DNA of 64,000 nt, from assembly GCA_015066565.1 (NCBI GenBank), contig SVOB01000001.1:1240001-1304000 (forward strand), written 5' to 3'. Below, piece by piece: positions 1 to 7,631 of the stretch. The DNA comes from Oscillospiraceae bacterium. GTDB taxonomy: Bacteria; Bacillota; Clostridia; Oscillospirales; Acutalibacteraceae. The position numbers and the translations under genes were made by a program. The number at the start of each line of letters is the position of its first letter. Position 1 is the first letter of the stretch. The notes under the pieces were generated by a model that saw nothing but the letters and a program-made list of their open reading frames with translations, had not been told where the DNA came from and ran no database searches.

Positions 1-356
1 CGGCTATGCTCAAGGACAACCATATTGACGCGGGCGGCGGAATTAAAAACGCAGTCGCTTCCCTTAAAAAGAAAATCGGCCATACCGTTAAAATCGAGGT
101 TGAAACGAGAAATATTGACGAGGTCAAAGAGGCTCTTGACGCGGGCGCGGATATAATTATGCTCGATAATATGAGCCTTGAAGAGATGAAAACGGCGGTT
201 GAGGTTATAAACGGCAGGGCGCTTGCGGAAGCGAGCGGCGGAATTACCCCCGAAAATGTCCGCGAGGTTGCCGAAACGGGCGTTGATATAATTTCGCTCG
301 GCGCTATTACCCATTCGGTAAAGGCTATGGATATTTCTATGAAGATGGTGAAATAA
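1..356 (+). CDS. nadC: Nicotinate-nucleotide pyrophosphorylase, C-terminal part
   Basis: The gene is cut by the left edge; about 117 C-terminal residues remain, read from base 3. Quinolinate phosphoribosyltransferase makes nicotinate mononucleotide from quinolinate and PRPP in the cytoplasmic de novo NAD pathway. The fragment carries the barrel motifs of the family: LKDNHI near its start, IEVETRN, ADIIMLDNM, EASGGI and the C-terminal VDIISLGAITHS. These hold the substrate and phosphate contacts. The stop lies one base before rpe, so the two are probably cotranscribed. nadA and nadB would be expected upstream but cannot be seen. The family call is secure; nothing can be said about the N-terminal half or the promoter. 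Confidence 0.93.
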   Translation, partial: AMLKDNHIDAGGGIKNAVASLKKKIGHTVKIEVETRNIDEVKEALDAGADIIMLDNMSLEEMKTAVEVINGRALAEASGGITPENVREVAETGVDIISLGAITHSVKAMDISMKMVK

Positions 357-357
357 A

Positions 358-1035
358 ATGAAAAAAATGCAAATCGCTCCGTCAATTCTTTCGTGCGACT
401 ACGGTAAGATTGCCGAGGAGCTTGAAAAAATGGAAAAAAGCGGCGCGGATATAATTCACGTTGACGTTATGGACGGTCATTTCGTTCCGAATATTACTCT
501 CGGCGCTCCCGTTGTAAAGTGTATAAGAAAGTATTCGTCGCTTCCCTTTGACGTCCATCTTATGATAACCGACCCGATTGATTATGTTGAGGATTTTATT
601 AATGCGGGTGCGGATTCGATAACAATTCATCTTGAATGTGACAGCGATATAGAAAAAACCCTTTCTCTTATAAAGGAAAAGGGTTGCAAGGCGGCTGTTT
701 CGGTTAAGCCGAAAACTCCAGCCGAGGCTGTGTTCGATTATCTTGACAAGGTTTCAATGGTTCTCGTTATGACCGTTGAGCCGGGCTTCGGCGGTCAGTC
801 GTTTATGGAGGATATGATGCCGAAGGTCAAAAAAATCAAGGAAGAAATTGACCGGAGGGGACTCGACGTAAGTATTCAGGTTGACGGCGGTATCGGCGAA
901 AAGACAATAGCCAAAGCCGCTTCAAACGGCGCCGACATTTTTGTTTCGGGCAACGCTCTTTTCAAGGCGGAAAACACAGCCGAGGCAATTAAGACCTTCA
1001 AAGCCCTTGCGGCGGAAGCTTACCCCGAAAAATAA
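358..1035 (+). CDS. rpe: Ribulose-phosphate 3-epimerase
   Basis: This 225-residue protein has the length and motifs of ribulose-5-phosphate 3-epimerase, the cytoplasmic pentose-phosphate enzyme that interconverts ribulose-5-P and xylulose-5-P. Visible signatures are IAPSILSCD at the N-terminus, HVDVMDGHFVPN with the catalytic Asp and metal His, DVHLMI, MTVEPGFGGQ, and QVDGGI with the second catalytic Asp. The start used is the ATG at 358, directly after the nadC stop; a second ATG three codons later (367) is possible because it also precedes the conserved core. The last 38 bases overlap the end of the convergent mecA-like gene, so the two 3' ends share DNA. Confidence 0.96.
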   Translation: MKKMQIAPSILSCDYGKIAEELEKMEKSGADIIHVDVMDGHFVPNITLGAPVVKCIRKYSSLPFDVHLMITDPIDYVEDFINAGADSITIHLECDSDIEKTLSLIKEKGCKAAVSVKPKTPAEAVFDYLDKVSMVLVMTVEPGFGGQSFMEDMMPKVKKIKEEIDRRGLDVSIQVDGGIGEKTIAKAASNGADIFVSGNALFKAENTAEAIKTFKALAAEAYPEK

Positions 1036-1555
1036 GAGACCCGTATTCACGGACAAGCTGTTCGGAAAGAAGCGAATCGGCGGGAACGAAGGCGTATTCG
1101 CTTAAGACAAGGCGAAGCTTTCCTTTGAACTCGGGCTTCGGAGAAAGGATTAGCGCATAGCCGTCACGGTATTTAAAAAGCTCGGTTTTTTCGGTTTCGT
1201 TCTCTGTCAGCACCCTTATGTCCGTAAAGGCGCACAGGCGGTTGAAATCCTTGAACAGAGCGGTTATTGTCGGGCTTTCCTTTTTGATTTTCAGCTTTCC
1301 CGTGTAATCGTTTTTTGAGAGGGTGAATTCGATTTTACAACCGGTTTCCCCCTTAAAAACCTCGATAAGCATTTTAGAGCGAGGGTCAATATCACGCTTT
1401 AAGGCGTTTCGGGCTTCTTCAAGCAGGGTCCAGATTACCCGTCTGGTTTCAATATTTGAATAATCAAGCTCTTCAAACGAAATTCCGAGCTCTTTCATAT
1501 CCTCGTGCGTAAGCAATATGTAAAAGCTGTTTTCGTTTAAGGCTTCAATTCTCAT
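998..1555 (-). CDS. MecA-like ClpC adaptor
   Basis: The protein is about 185 residues. Its opening, MRIEALNENSF followed by THEDMKELGIS, matches the MecA/YpbH adaptor family, which delivers substrates to ClpCP protease in Firmicutes. An N-terminal substrate-binding half and a C-terminal ClpC-binding half are plausible, with the acidic, Lys-rich linker short; the total is somewhat shorter than the roughly 220 residues of Bacillus MecA. The ATG at 1555 is preferred over a longer reading from 1648 because a GGGGGT-type ribosome site lies just upstream and the family signature starts exactly there. The gene converges on rpe and overlaps its last 38 bases. Which substrates it delivers is unknown. 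Confidence 0.8.
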   Translation of the reverse strand: MRIEALNENSFYILLTHEDMKELGISFEELDYSNIETRRVIWTLLEEARNALKRDIDPRSKMLIEVFKGETGCKIEFTLSKNDYTGKLKIKKESPTITALFKDFNRLCAFTDIRVLTENETEKTELFKYRDGYALILSPKPEFKGKLRLVLSEYAFVPADSLLSEQLVREYGSLIFRGKLPPQGL

Positions 1556-1641
1556 AAAATTACCCCCTTGCGCTCCTATTTTTATAATATTAAGCGTACA
1601 GGTTTTAAGCAACTGATTTTTTTTGGAAAAGAGGGATATTC

Positions 1642-2712
1642 TTGGCAACTAATCGTGCTGCGATGCCGCAGGAGGTTAAGGATACAAGAAAATATTCGTC
1701 AGGCACTCTTTTAATGCTCGCTCCGCTTGTTGTAATGACAACCTATTACTACGGCGAACGGGCTTTGAGGATGGTGCTTTTATCCGCTCTGACAGCGGTT
1801 ATTACTGAATATATAGGCTCGATTTTTGTTCGCAAAAAGGCAACTCTTGCCGATTTTAACGCTCTTTGCATAGGAATTATGATTCCGCTTTTATTACCTG
1901 CGAGCAGTCCGCTGTGGCTTGCGCTTGTAGGCGTTGTGTTTGCAATAGCGGTCGTAAAGCTTCCGTTCGGAAACGCGAGAAGCAATATGTTCGAGCCCGT
2001 TAGTGCGGCGATTGCTTTCCTCACGGTCTGCAGTAAGGCTTATATGTTCACCTACCCCGCAGTCGGCGTTATCAAGGCGTCAAACGTTATTCTCGGAAGC
2101 GATTTTACCGAGGGAACGTCGCTGGCTTCGATGCTCTACCAGAATAATTCAATCGGTACAAATTTAATCAGCATGCTCGATTTGTGGATAGGCTCGGTTG
2201 CAGGGCCTATGGGCGCTACCTGCGGATTTGCGTTGCTCGCAATTTTAGTTTCAATGTTTTTCAGCAGACGAAACGAGCTTTGGGCGACAATGAGCTTTAT
2301 TATTGTCTGCGCCGTATATGCGTTTATTTTCCCGAGAGTTCTCACGGGTCGGCTTGTGTCGGTCGTTATGGAGCTTTCGGCGGGAATGTTGATTTTTGCG
2401 GCAATCTTCTTAATTACAAATCCCGCAATACTTCCGAAAACGAGGAACGGAAAAATCTTTTTCGGCGTGTTCACGGGTCTTTTATGTATGCTTATGCGTT
2501 CGTTCGGCGTTTATGAAGAGGGCGTTTGCTTCGCCGTTCTTATTGCCGACGCGCTGAGCGAACAGTTTGATAAAATCCATCTTCCCTCGTTTAAAAGGAC
2601 GGCGCCGCCCGAAAAGGCGCCCCTGACGGACGAGGAATTTGAAAGAATAACGGATACGGCGTTTATTGACGTCGGCGAAGCTCCGGGAGCGGGAGGTGCC
2701 GAAAATGTCTGA
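1642..2712 (+). CDS. Divergent RnfD/NqrB-type membrane subunit
   Basis: This is a 356-residue polytopic membrane protein of the RnfD/NqrB family. In complete complexes RnfD carries a covalently bound FMN on Thr and forms part of the ion-translocating core. Family features are MLAPLV near residue 25, repeated hydrophobic helices, the FNALCIGIMIPLLLP segment, and a GPMGATCGFALL stretch near 188-199 where canonical members have a GS-GE-S motif. EGTSLA at 157-162 sits where SGATPL normally carries the flavinylated Thr; T159 could be the flavin site, but this alignment is by eye. The TTG start at 1642 has GAGGG eight bases upstream; an ATG at 1663 is an alternative. It overlaps the next gene by 8 bases and begins a D-E-A module lacking RnfB, C and G. 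Confidence 0.8.
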   Translation: MATNRAAMPQEVKDTRKYSSGTLLMLAPLVVMTTYYYGERALRMVLLSALTAVITEYIGSIFVRKKATLADFNALCIGIMIPLLLPASSPLWLALVGVVFAIAVVKLPFGNARSNMFEPVSAAIAFLTVCSKAYMFTYPAVGVIKASNVILGSDFTEGTSLASMLYQNNSIGTNLISMLDLWIGSVAGPMGATCGFALLAILVSMFFSRRNELWATMSFIIVCAVYAFIFPRVLTGRLVSVVMELSAGMLIFAAIFLITNPAILPKTRNGKIFFGVFTGLLCMLMRSFGVYEEGVCFAVLIADALSEQFDKIHLPSFKRTAPPEKAPLTDEEFERITDTAFIDVGEAPGAGGAENV

Positions 2713-3724
2713 CAGACCTCTGAGTGAAACGTTCAGAAAAGGCGTTATTACCAATAATCCGCTGCTTTTCCAGATAGTCGGCGTCTGCCCCGTAGTCGCC
2801 ATAGCGCTGTCGGTGAGAACGGCTTTGGTGGTTGCGGCAATAAACGCGGTCGAGCTTGTGCTTATTGAAACTCTCGCCTGCCTTCTTTTCAAAAAAATCA
2901 AAAGATATTTAAGAGTGCTTATCTACGCCTTACTCGGCTTTGCTGTTAACCTTCCGCTGTTTATTCTCATAGGCAGGTTTGAGCCGGAAATCAGCGAGAG
3001 CATAGGTATTTTCCTTCCGCTTCTCGCGGTAAACTCGGTTATAGCGGTTAAGTGCGAAACCTTTGCGGTTAAGAATACGTTTAAGGATACTCTCGCCGAT
3101 TCGTTTGCAACGGCTCTGGGCTACGGCCTTGTAACAATTCTTGTCGGCGCTGTCCGTGAGGTTTTAGGCTCGGGTACGTTTTTGGGAAAAAACGTCGGGC
3201 TTCCCTACATGGCGGACGCGTTCCTTATGCCCTTCGGCGGCTTTATGGTTCTCGGCTTTATTGCGGCTGTAGTGAAGGGTCTGTCCGCTAAAAAATATTC
3301 TGACGAGGTCAACGGCTCAATGCTTGACACCTCGCAGATAAGAATGCTTCATATCAAGCATTTAAAACAGCTTATCGACGAGAATGAGGACGACGATATA
3401 TTCTTTGACGACTCTGTTCTCAACGACCTTGAGCCTAAGAAATCAAGGTTTAAGAAAAAACAGAAGGCAACTGCTCCCGAGCAGACGATAGTTATTCCCG
3501 CCGTTACCGACGAGGTGACCGAAAAGCCCGTCGAAGAGGAAAAAACGACCGGCTACCAGCCGTTTGCGGACCTTCTTAAAACGCTCGAAAGCCATGAGCC
3601 CGAAACGGTTGAAGCGACCGAGCCTGCTCCCGACCCGCTTGAGCTTAACGACGAGTGGGAACTTCCGCCGCAGGAAGAGGAAAACACGGCTGAAGAACAG
3701 AACGACGGAGGTGACGGAGAATGA
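2705..3724 (+). CDS. RnfE/NqrD-like membrane subunit with acidic cytosolic tail
   Basis: The first ~195 residues are a six-helix Rnf-Nqr domain: NNPLLFQIVGVCP at 17-29, LPLLAVNS at 104-111, KCETFA at 116-121 (canonical RAEAFA) and the late GLVTILVGAVREVLGSGT block. RnfE/NqrD contribute cysteines to an intramembrane [2Fe-2S] cluster. Here C28 is kept, but the second ligand position (canonical NC) reads N110-S111. Residues ~200-339 form a charged Glu/Pro-rich extension absent from standard RnfE. The start is the ATG at 2705 with GGGAGG just upstream, overlapping the D subunit; the ATGA at 3721 overlaps the A subunit, so translation is coupled. Electron-carrying function is doubtful. Confidence 0.8.
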   Translation: MSDRPLSETFRKGVITNNPLLFQIVGVCPVVAIALSVRTALVVAAINAVELVLIETLACLLFKKIKRYLRVLIYALLGFAVNLPLFILIGRFEPEISESIGIFLPLLAVNSVIAVKCETFAVKNTFKDTLADSFATALGYGLVTILVGAVREVLGSGTFLGKNVGLPYMADAFLMPFGGFMVLGFIAAVVKGLSAKKYSDEVNGSMLDTSQIRMLHIKHLKQLIDENEDDDIFFDDSVLNDLEPKKSRFKKKQKATAPEQTIVIPAVTDEVTEKPVEEEKTTGYQPFADLLKTLESHEPETVEATEPAPDPLELNDEWELPPQEEENTAEEQNDGGDGE

Positions 3725-4314
3725 GTTATTTTTTCTTTGATTTATTCTCAGCGGCTTTCTACGCCTGCCTGTTACAGAACTTTATTTTCACGGGCGGTTA
3801 CGGCGCAAGCGAGGCTATAAGAATGTCTGCAAAGCCGAAAAACCTTTTTCCGCTTTCGGTGTTTATAGTCTATTTTTCAACGCTGACCTCTGTTATCTGC
3901 CGATTGCTTGAATTAAACCCGAGAATCTCTGCTCTTGAAGCGCTTTATCACAATATACTTTTCTATGCGGTTTTGTGTGTTCTTTATCTTATTACGCTCG
4001 TTATAGTTCTTGTTTTAAAGGCGCCTAAAAGAGTTGTCAGACGTGTCGGCATAGCGGCGTTTAACACGCTCGTTCTTTCTGTTCCGTTTATCAACTACCG
4101 CGCGGGCTTTAATCTCGTCGGGGCGATAGGCTCCGGCATAGGCGCGGGTATCGCCTTCGTTCTTGCGGTATTGCTTATTAATATCGGACTTCAGAAGCTC
4201 GAACAGAACACCTCGATTCCCCGTCATTTCAAGGGAACGCCTGCGATATTCATTTATGTTTCGCTTCTCTCCCTCGGCTTTATGGCGCTGACGGGAAGGT
4301 CAATATTCATTTAA
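3721..4314 (+). CDS. RnfA/NqrE-like membrane subunit lacking cluster cysteines
   Basis: This 197-residue, six-helix protein belongs to the Rnf-Nqr family. Its C-terminus (IPRHFKGTPAIFIYVSLLSLGFMALTG) closely follows the RnfA pattern of P-x-x-F-x-G then a LMSLAFMGFSG-like helix. The two cysteines that in RnfA/NqrE help hold the intramembrane [2Fe-2S] cluster are missing: the FLGLCP position reads GYGASE (S30), and the TNC position reads FNT (T116). The remaining Cys residues (16, 60, 86) lie elsewhere. The ATG overlaps the previous stop as ATGA. As the last member of the D-E-A trio, it supports a membrane core retained without its redox cofactor. Function unknown. Confidence 0.78.
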   Translation: MSYFFFDLFSAAFYACLLQNFIFTGGYGASEAIRMSAKPKNLFPLSVFIVYFSTLTSVICRLLELNPRISALEALYHNILFYAVLCVLYLITLVIVLVLKAPKRVVRRVGIAAFNTLVLSVPFINYRAGFNLVGAIGSGIGAGIAFVLAVLLINIGLQKLEQNTSIPRHFKGTPAIFIYVSLLSLGFMALTGRSIFI

Positions 4315-4324
4315 GGATTTTTTG

Positions 4325-5494
4325 ATGGAAAACAACGAAAACAACAGACAGAAACGCCCGAAAAACAGGGCGGTATACAGCTTTCGCAAAAACTACCCGG
4401 GCTCAACGGGCGGCAGTGATTATTCTATAGGCGAAAGCAGAAAAATGCAGAACCGTGAACGCAGGAACAAGCTTGTTTTTGCGTTTGTTCTGTTACTTGT
4501 TTTTTGCCTGAGCTTCGTTGCAACCTCAACGGCAATAAAGCTGTCAAAAAGACCTGTTAAAAAGGAAACCGAAAAGGACGAGGTAACCGTCAAGGCGGCG
4601 GCAACCCTCGGCGAAATGAAGGCGCTTTACTTTTCTTCGGATATTTTCAGCTCGGAGGCAGAGCTTGAAAAGGCTATTGATAAGCTTAAAAAGGAACAGG
4701 CGGACACGGCTGTGATTGAATTTAAAACTCCCGACGGCGACCTTTGTTACGAAAGCAATCTGCCCGCCGCAAAAAACGCCTATGCGACAAAGAACGCTTA
4801 CGGCTTTGTAAGGGAGTATGTTCAGCAGATTAAAGAGCTTAATTACAGGGTTATAGCGAAGGTTACCTGCTTTGAGGACAACAAGGCGGCAACAGTTATA
4901 AGCGACGCGGCTATTACAAATGAAAAGCTTGAGCTTTTTTCGGACGCCGATACCTCAAGGTGCTGGCTCAACCCGTATTCCCAGACGGCGAGGGAATATC
5001 TTATTGACATTTTAGGCGAGATAAACGGGCTTGACGTCGACGGCTTTTTGCTCACTCAGGTAACCTTTCCGGTTTCGTCAAATTCGGACGTTGCGGTTTA
5101 CCGTGACGAAACCGCCATAACGGACAGAAACGCAGTTATAAAGCAGTTTATTTCGCAGGCAATTAAAACTGCGGGCGAAAAAGAGGTAATTATAGGCGTC
5201 AGCTTTGACGCGGCGTTCGGCTCCGACCTCAACGGCCTCGGCGGAAACATACTCGACAGCGAGGCGAGGTATTATGCTCCCGACCTTCGAGCCGCAAGTC
5301 AGGTTCAGGACGTGCTTTTTGACGATACGCTGTTTTCGGGCGGTTCATTCGCTCAGTTTGAATTCGTTAAAACATATTTCGATAAGCTGAACGAACAGCA
5401 GACCGAAAATGTTTTCGTTCCGATTTGCGACAACGCGCCCTACTCTCTTGACGCGCTTGAGGACGTAAACTGCCGTACATATATTATTGATTAA
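4325..5494 (+). CDS. Membrane-anchored DUF4015-like putative glycoside hydrolase
   Basis: The 389-residue protein has a basic cytosolic N-terminus, one membrane helix at about residues 48-70, and an extracytoplasmic domain. That domain resembles the putative glycoside-hydrolase barrel family (DUF4015): ALYFSSDIFSS starts the domain, followed by AVIEFKTPDGDL, YRVIAKVTCFED, CWLNPYSQTAREYL and NGLDVDGFLL, the expected beta-strand-end motifs of a TIM barrel. The C-terminal quarter is shorter than in some members. Substrate is unknown; cell-wall polysaccharide is an inference. AAGGA lies eight bases upstream of the ATG at 4325, ten bases after the Rnf-like trio, so it is probably in the same operon. 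Confidence 0.65.
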   Translation: MENNENNRQKRPKNRAVYSFRKNYPGSTGGSDYSIGESRKMQNRERRNKLVFAFVLLLVFCLSFVATSTAIKLSKRPVKKETEKDEVTVKAAATLGEMKALYFSSDIFSSEAELEKAIDKLKKEQADTAVIEFKTPDGDLCYESNLPAAKNAYATKNAYGFVREYVQQIKELNYRVIAKVTCFEDNKAATVISDAAITNEKLELFSDADTSRCWLNPYSQTAREYLIDILGEINGLDVDGFLLTQVTFPVSSNSDVAVYRDETAITDRNAVIKQFISQAIKTAGEKEVIIGVSFDAAFGSDLNGLGGNILDSEARYYAPDLRAASQVQDVLFDDTLFSGGSFAQFEFVKTYFDKLNEQQTENVFVPICDNAPYSLDALEDVNCRTYIID

Positions 5495-5595
5495 GTTAAA
5501 AGTGACTGTTTGACTACATATTGTGGTTAAAATAATAAAATCCACAATTAAAAAAATAAAAAAAGAAAAAACTTTAAAAAAATCAAAATTTATTA

Positions 5596-5624
5596 TTGAC
5601 ATAAATTAAAATATGTAGTATAGT
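5596..5624 (+). promoter_or_regulatory. Sigma-A promoter of the tRNA operon
   Basis: TTGACA, a 17-base AT-rich spacer, then TATAGT sits 30 bases upstream of tRNA-Val. The match to the housekeeping consensus is very good. The roughly 100 bases upstream are A-rich, as expected of an UP element at a strong stable-RNA promoter. Confidence 0.85.
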
Positions 5625-5653
5625 AATCAAGCCGTTTGAAACAGCGGCGTTGT

Positions 5654-5729
5654 GGGAGCATAGCTCAGCTGGGAGAGCATCTGCCTTACAAGCAGAGGGT
5701 CACAGGTTCGAGCCCTGTTGTTCCCACCA
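5654..5729 (+). tRNA. tRNA-Val (anticodon TAC)
   Basis: The cloverleaf has a 7-bp acceptor stem (GGGAGCA with TGTTCCC, one G-T pair), discriminator A and encoded CCA. The anticodon loop reads TTACAAG within a CTGC/GCAG stem, giving TAC (Val). The T-loop is GTTCGAGCC. It is the first of five tRNAs sharing one promoter. Confidence 0.95.
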
Positions 5730-5734
5730 CTTAT

Positions 5735-5808
5735 GGCCTGGTAGTTCAGCTGGTTAGAACGCTAGCCTGTCACGCTAGAGGTCGTCGGTTCGAGCCCGAT
5801 CCAGGTCG
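5735..5808 (+). tRNA. tRNA-Asp (anticodon GTC)
   Basis: The acceptor stem pairs GGCCTGG with CCAGGTC, discriminator G. The anticodon stem CTAGC/GCTAG encloses a loop with GTC (Asp). No CCA is encoded; GTTT follows, so the end must be added enzymatically, unlike its Val, Phe and Gly neighbours. Confidence 0.95.
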
Positions 5809-5813
5809 TTTAC

Positions 5814-5889
<76 letters not shown>

Positions 5890-5894
5890 TAAAT

Positions 5895-5970
5895 GCGGAT
5901 GTAGCTCATCTGGTAGAGCGCCACCTTGCCAAGGTGGAGGTAGCGAGTTCGAGCCTCGTCATCCGCTCCA
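5895..5970 (+). tRNA. tRNA-Gly (anticodon GCC)
   Basis: The acceptor stem pairs GCGGATG with CATCCGC, discriminator T, encoded CCA. The anticodon stem CCACC/GGTGG encloses TTGCCAA, giving GCC (Gly). Confidence 0.95.
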
Positions 5971-6050
5971 CTCGGAACGCTGATGAAAAAATTTGGCGTT
6001 CCTTATTTTTTCCGATGACACGGTTTATGCCCCCTCGGAATTGAATATAC

Positions 6051-6122
6051 GGCGACATAGCCAAGTGGTAAGGCACGGGTCTGCAAAACCCTGATTCCCC
6101 AGTTCAAATCTGGGTGTCGCCT
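6051..6122 (+). tRNA. tRNA-Cys (anticodon GCA)
   Basis: The acceptor stem pairs GGCGACA with TGTCGCC, and the discriminator is the T expected for tRNA-Cys. The anticodon loop TCTGCAAA gives GCA (Cys). No CCA is encoded. It is separated from tRNA-Gly by 80 bases but no terminator is visible between, so it is probably the last member of the operon. Confidence 0.95.
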
Positions 6123-6126
6123 CTTG

Positions 6127-6159
6127 AAAAAAGGACTTGCAAACGCAAGTCCTTTTTTC
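6127..6159 (+). terminator. Intrinsic terminator of the tRNA operon
   Basis: A hairpin with AAGGACTTGC paired to GCAAGTCCTT around an AAAC loop ends in a T run. Its sequence is nearly the same as the terminator after the next gene (6851-6880). Confidence 0.88.
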
Positions 6160-6160
6160 A

Positions 6161-6262
6161 GCTAAATCTGTCCTTGCGGACAGGTGAAATCGCCTGCGGC
6201 GGTGAAATTCCCTTCGGGAATGAAATTCGCCTTCGGCGAGCGAAGGACAGATTTAATTTAGC
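6161..6262. repeat. Tandem mini-hairpin element A
   Basis: An outer stem (GCTAAATCTGTCCTT, matched by AAGGACAGATTTA plus five extra bases before GC) encloses four small hairpins: GTCC/GGAC, CGCC/GGCG, TTCCC/GGGAA and TCGCC/GGCGA. TGAAAT-type separators lie between the inner hairpins. The ~100-base element is non-coding and follows the tRNA terminator directly. It resembles element B at 6880-6970 in design. The remaining ~90 bases up to the Nudix gene hold only its leader. Confidence 0.7.
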
Positions 6263-6355
6263 CGTGAGGCAAAGCCGAACGATTTAGCCAAAGACGGATG
6301 CCTTTGATTTCTCTGCGAAGCAAATGAGCTTAAATTAGTTGTTGAGGTGAAATAA

Positions 6356-6847
6356 ATGGAACTCTGGGATGCGTACGACAGAAATCTGAATAAAATAGAT
6401 AACCTGATTTTAATAAGAGGCGAAAAAATTCCCGACGGCGTTTTTCATCTTGTATGCGATATTATTGTCCGCCATAAAGACGGCGAGTACCTTTTAATGC
6501 AAAGGGACGAAAGAAAGCATTTCGGCGGTATGTGGGAAGCGACTGCGGGTGGCTCAGCGTTAAAAGGCGAAACACCGCTTGAATGTGCAAAAAGAGAGCT
6601 TTTTGAGGAAACGGGAATCTGCTCCGAAAAGCTTAAAGAGGTCGGCAGAGTTATAAGCGACGAACACAAATCGTATTATGTTGAATTTTTATGTGAAACG
6701 GATTGTGACAAAAACTCGGTTGTTTTACAGGAGGGCGAAACCTCCGCTTTTAAATGGGTCGGCAAAGACGAACTGCTTAATATGAAAAAATCGCAGTTGG
6801 TTACCGAGAGGATGCAGAACTTTGTTGATGAGCTGAAAAACGGATAA
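6356..6847 (+). CDS. Nudix hydrolase
   Basis: The 163-residue cytoplasmic protein opens with ELWDAYDRN, typical of the isopentenyl-diphosphate-isomerase-like Nudix branch. It carries a complete Nudix box (G-x5-E-x7-R-E-L-x-E-E-x-G-I) around residues 66-88, including RELFEETGI. Nudix enzymes cleave nucleoside diphosphates linked to another group; the substrate cannot be told here. GAGGTGA lies seven bases before the ATG at 6356. It is a single-gene unit, bounded by near-identical terminator hairpins and tandem-hairpin elements on both sides. Confidence 0.85.
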   Translation: MELWDAYDRNLNKIDNLILIRGEKIPDGVFHLVCDIIVRHKDGEYLLMQRDERKHFGGMWEATAGGSALKGETPLECAKRELFEETGICSEKLKEVGRVISDEHKSYYVEFLCETDCDKNSVVLQEGETSAFKWVGKDELLNMKKSQLVTERMQNFVDELKNG

Positions 6848-6850
6848 ATG

Positions 6851-6880
6851 AAAGGACTTGCGTATGCAAGTCCTTTTTTC
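6851..6880 (+). terminator. Intrinsic terminator of the Nudix gene
   Basis: AAAGGACTTGC pairs with GCAAGTCCTTT around a short loop and ends in six T. The stem is the same as in the tRNA operon terminator at 6127-6159, suggesting duplication of this terminator. Confidence 0.85.
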
Positions 6881-6970
6881 AATGATGTTTGCCCTGTCGG
6901 GCAAATGATGTTGACTTCTGAAATGATGACGCTTCGCTAATGATGCGCTTGGTAGTTATGAAGCGTAAAG
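6880..6970. repeat. Tandem mini-hairpin element B
   Basis: Small inverted repeats are separated by ATGATG. They include TTTGCCC/GGGCAAA around TGTC, and ACGCTTC paired at a distance with GAAGCGT. No open reading frame or tRNA is present. The layout mirrors element A (6161-6262), with ATGATG replacing TGAAAT as separator. Confidence 0.6.
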
Positions 6971-6980
6971 TGTTTAAGTC

Positions 6981-7018
6981 AAAAGAAGCTCTATCTTAAA
7001 AAAGATAGAGCTTCTTTT
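6981..7018. terminator. Bidirectional terminator at the restriction-modification end
   Basis: A long perfect stem pairs AAAAGAAGCTCTATCTT with AAGATAGAGCTTCTTTT. It can end transcription from either side, and the stop codon of the nuclease-like gene lies inside its right arm. Confidence 0.85.
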
Positions 7019-7631
7019 ATTCTAAAACATCTGTATTCATAAAAAAATCATTGTTAAAACATGAATAATCATAAAACTTACCCTTATTGATAACCGCACC
7101 GCTTCGATTTATTGTTAATGTGGTTTTTTGATTATCTGTTATTTGATATGTATCTAAATCTATATTGTCAAACTTTGCAACATCTTTTGTATTGAAAATA
7201 TAAAAATAACATTTTCTATCAATTCCTTTGTCGTTGAATACTGCTATCCATACATAAAAGACATCGTCTCCCATGTCATATCTAATTTTTGGATGAAAAC
7301 TAAATTTTCTTATATCTGGATCGGCTGTTTCAATTCCTTCAGATGTTTTAACTTGTAAGTATTTAGATATAATTTCAAGAGGAGTATCTTTACAGTATTC
7401 ACATAAGTTTGTTACACATTTTGCATTTTTTCCATTATATTTTTTATGTCTAATATATTGATTGCTATATTTTTTGCATTTTGGACACCAATACTTTGAT
7501 ATAGAAAAATCGATTCCCTCGTCAATATATGCTCTATGAACTTGCCATCCAAGGTCATGGAGTAACATAGACAATTGCATTTCGCCATATAATCCAATAA
7601 CAAGTTTTTTAGTATCATTGTTTTCGCTCAT
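7017..7631 (-). CDS. Putative type II restriction endonuclease (DUF4365-like)
   Basis: The 204-residue protein starts at the ATG at 7631, with GGAGGT seven bases upstream. A PD-(D/E)XK-like core is suggested by YIDEGIDFSI near 35-45 and LQVKTSEG near 92-99, giving an Asp then a Q-V-K signature as in DUF4365 nucleases. Between them lies a CPKC ... CEYC zinc-ribbon-like insertion. It overlaps the end of the methyltransferase gene by 17 bases, so the two are translationally coupled, as expected of a cognate restriction-modification pair. The gene is much richer in A+T than its surroundings, suggesting recent transfer. Nuclease function is an inference from context and the weak motif. Confidence 0.62.
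   Translation of the reverse strand: MSENNDTKKLVIGLYGEMQLSMLLHDLGWQVHRAYIDEGIDFSISKYWCPKCKKYSNQYIRHKKYNGKNAKCVTNLCEYCKDTPLEIISKYLQVKTSEGIETADPDIRKFSFHPKIRYDMGDDVFYVWIAVFNDKGIDRKCYFYIFNTKDVAKFDNIDLDTYQITDNQKTTLTINRSGAVINKGKFYDYSCFNNDFFMNTDVLE

Noticed and set aside
1642-4314. A standard Rnf complex
   Set aside because: Genes for B, C and G are not adjacent and three of four cluster cysteines are replaced.
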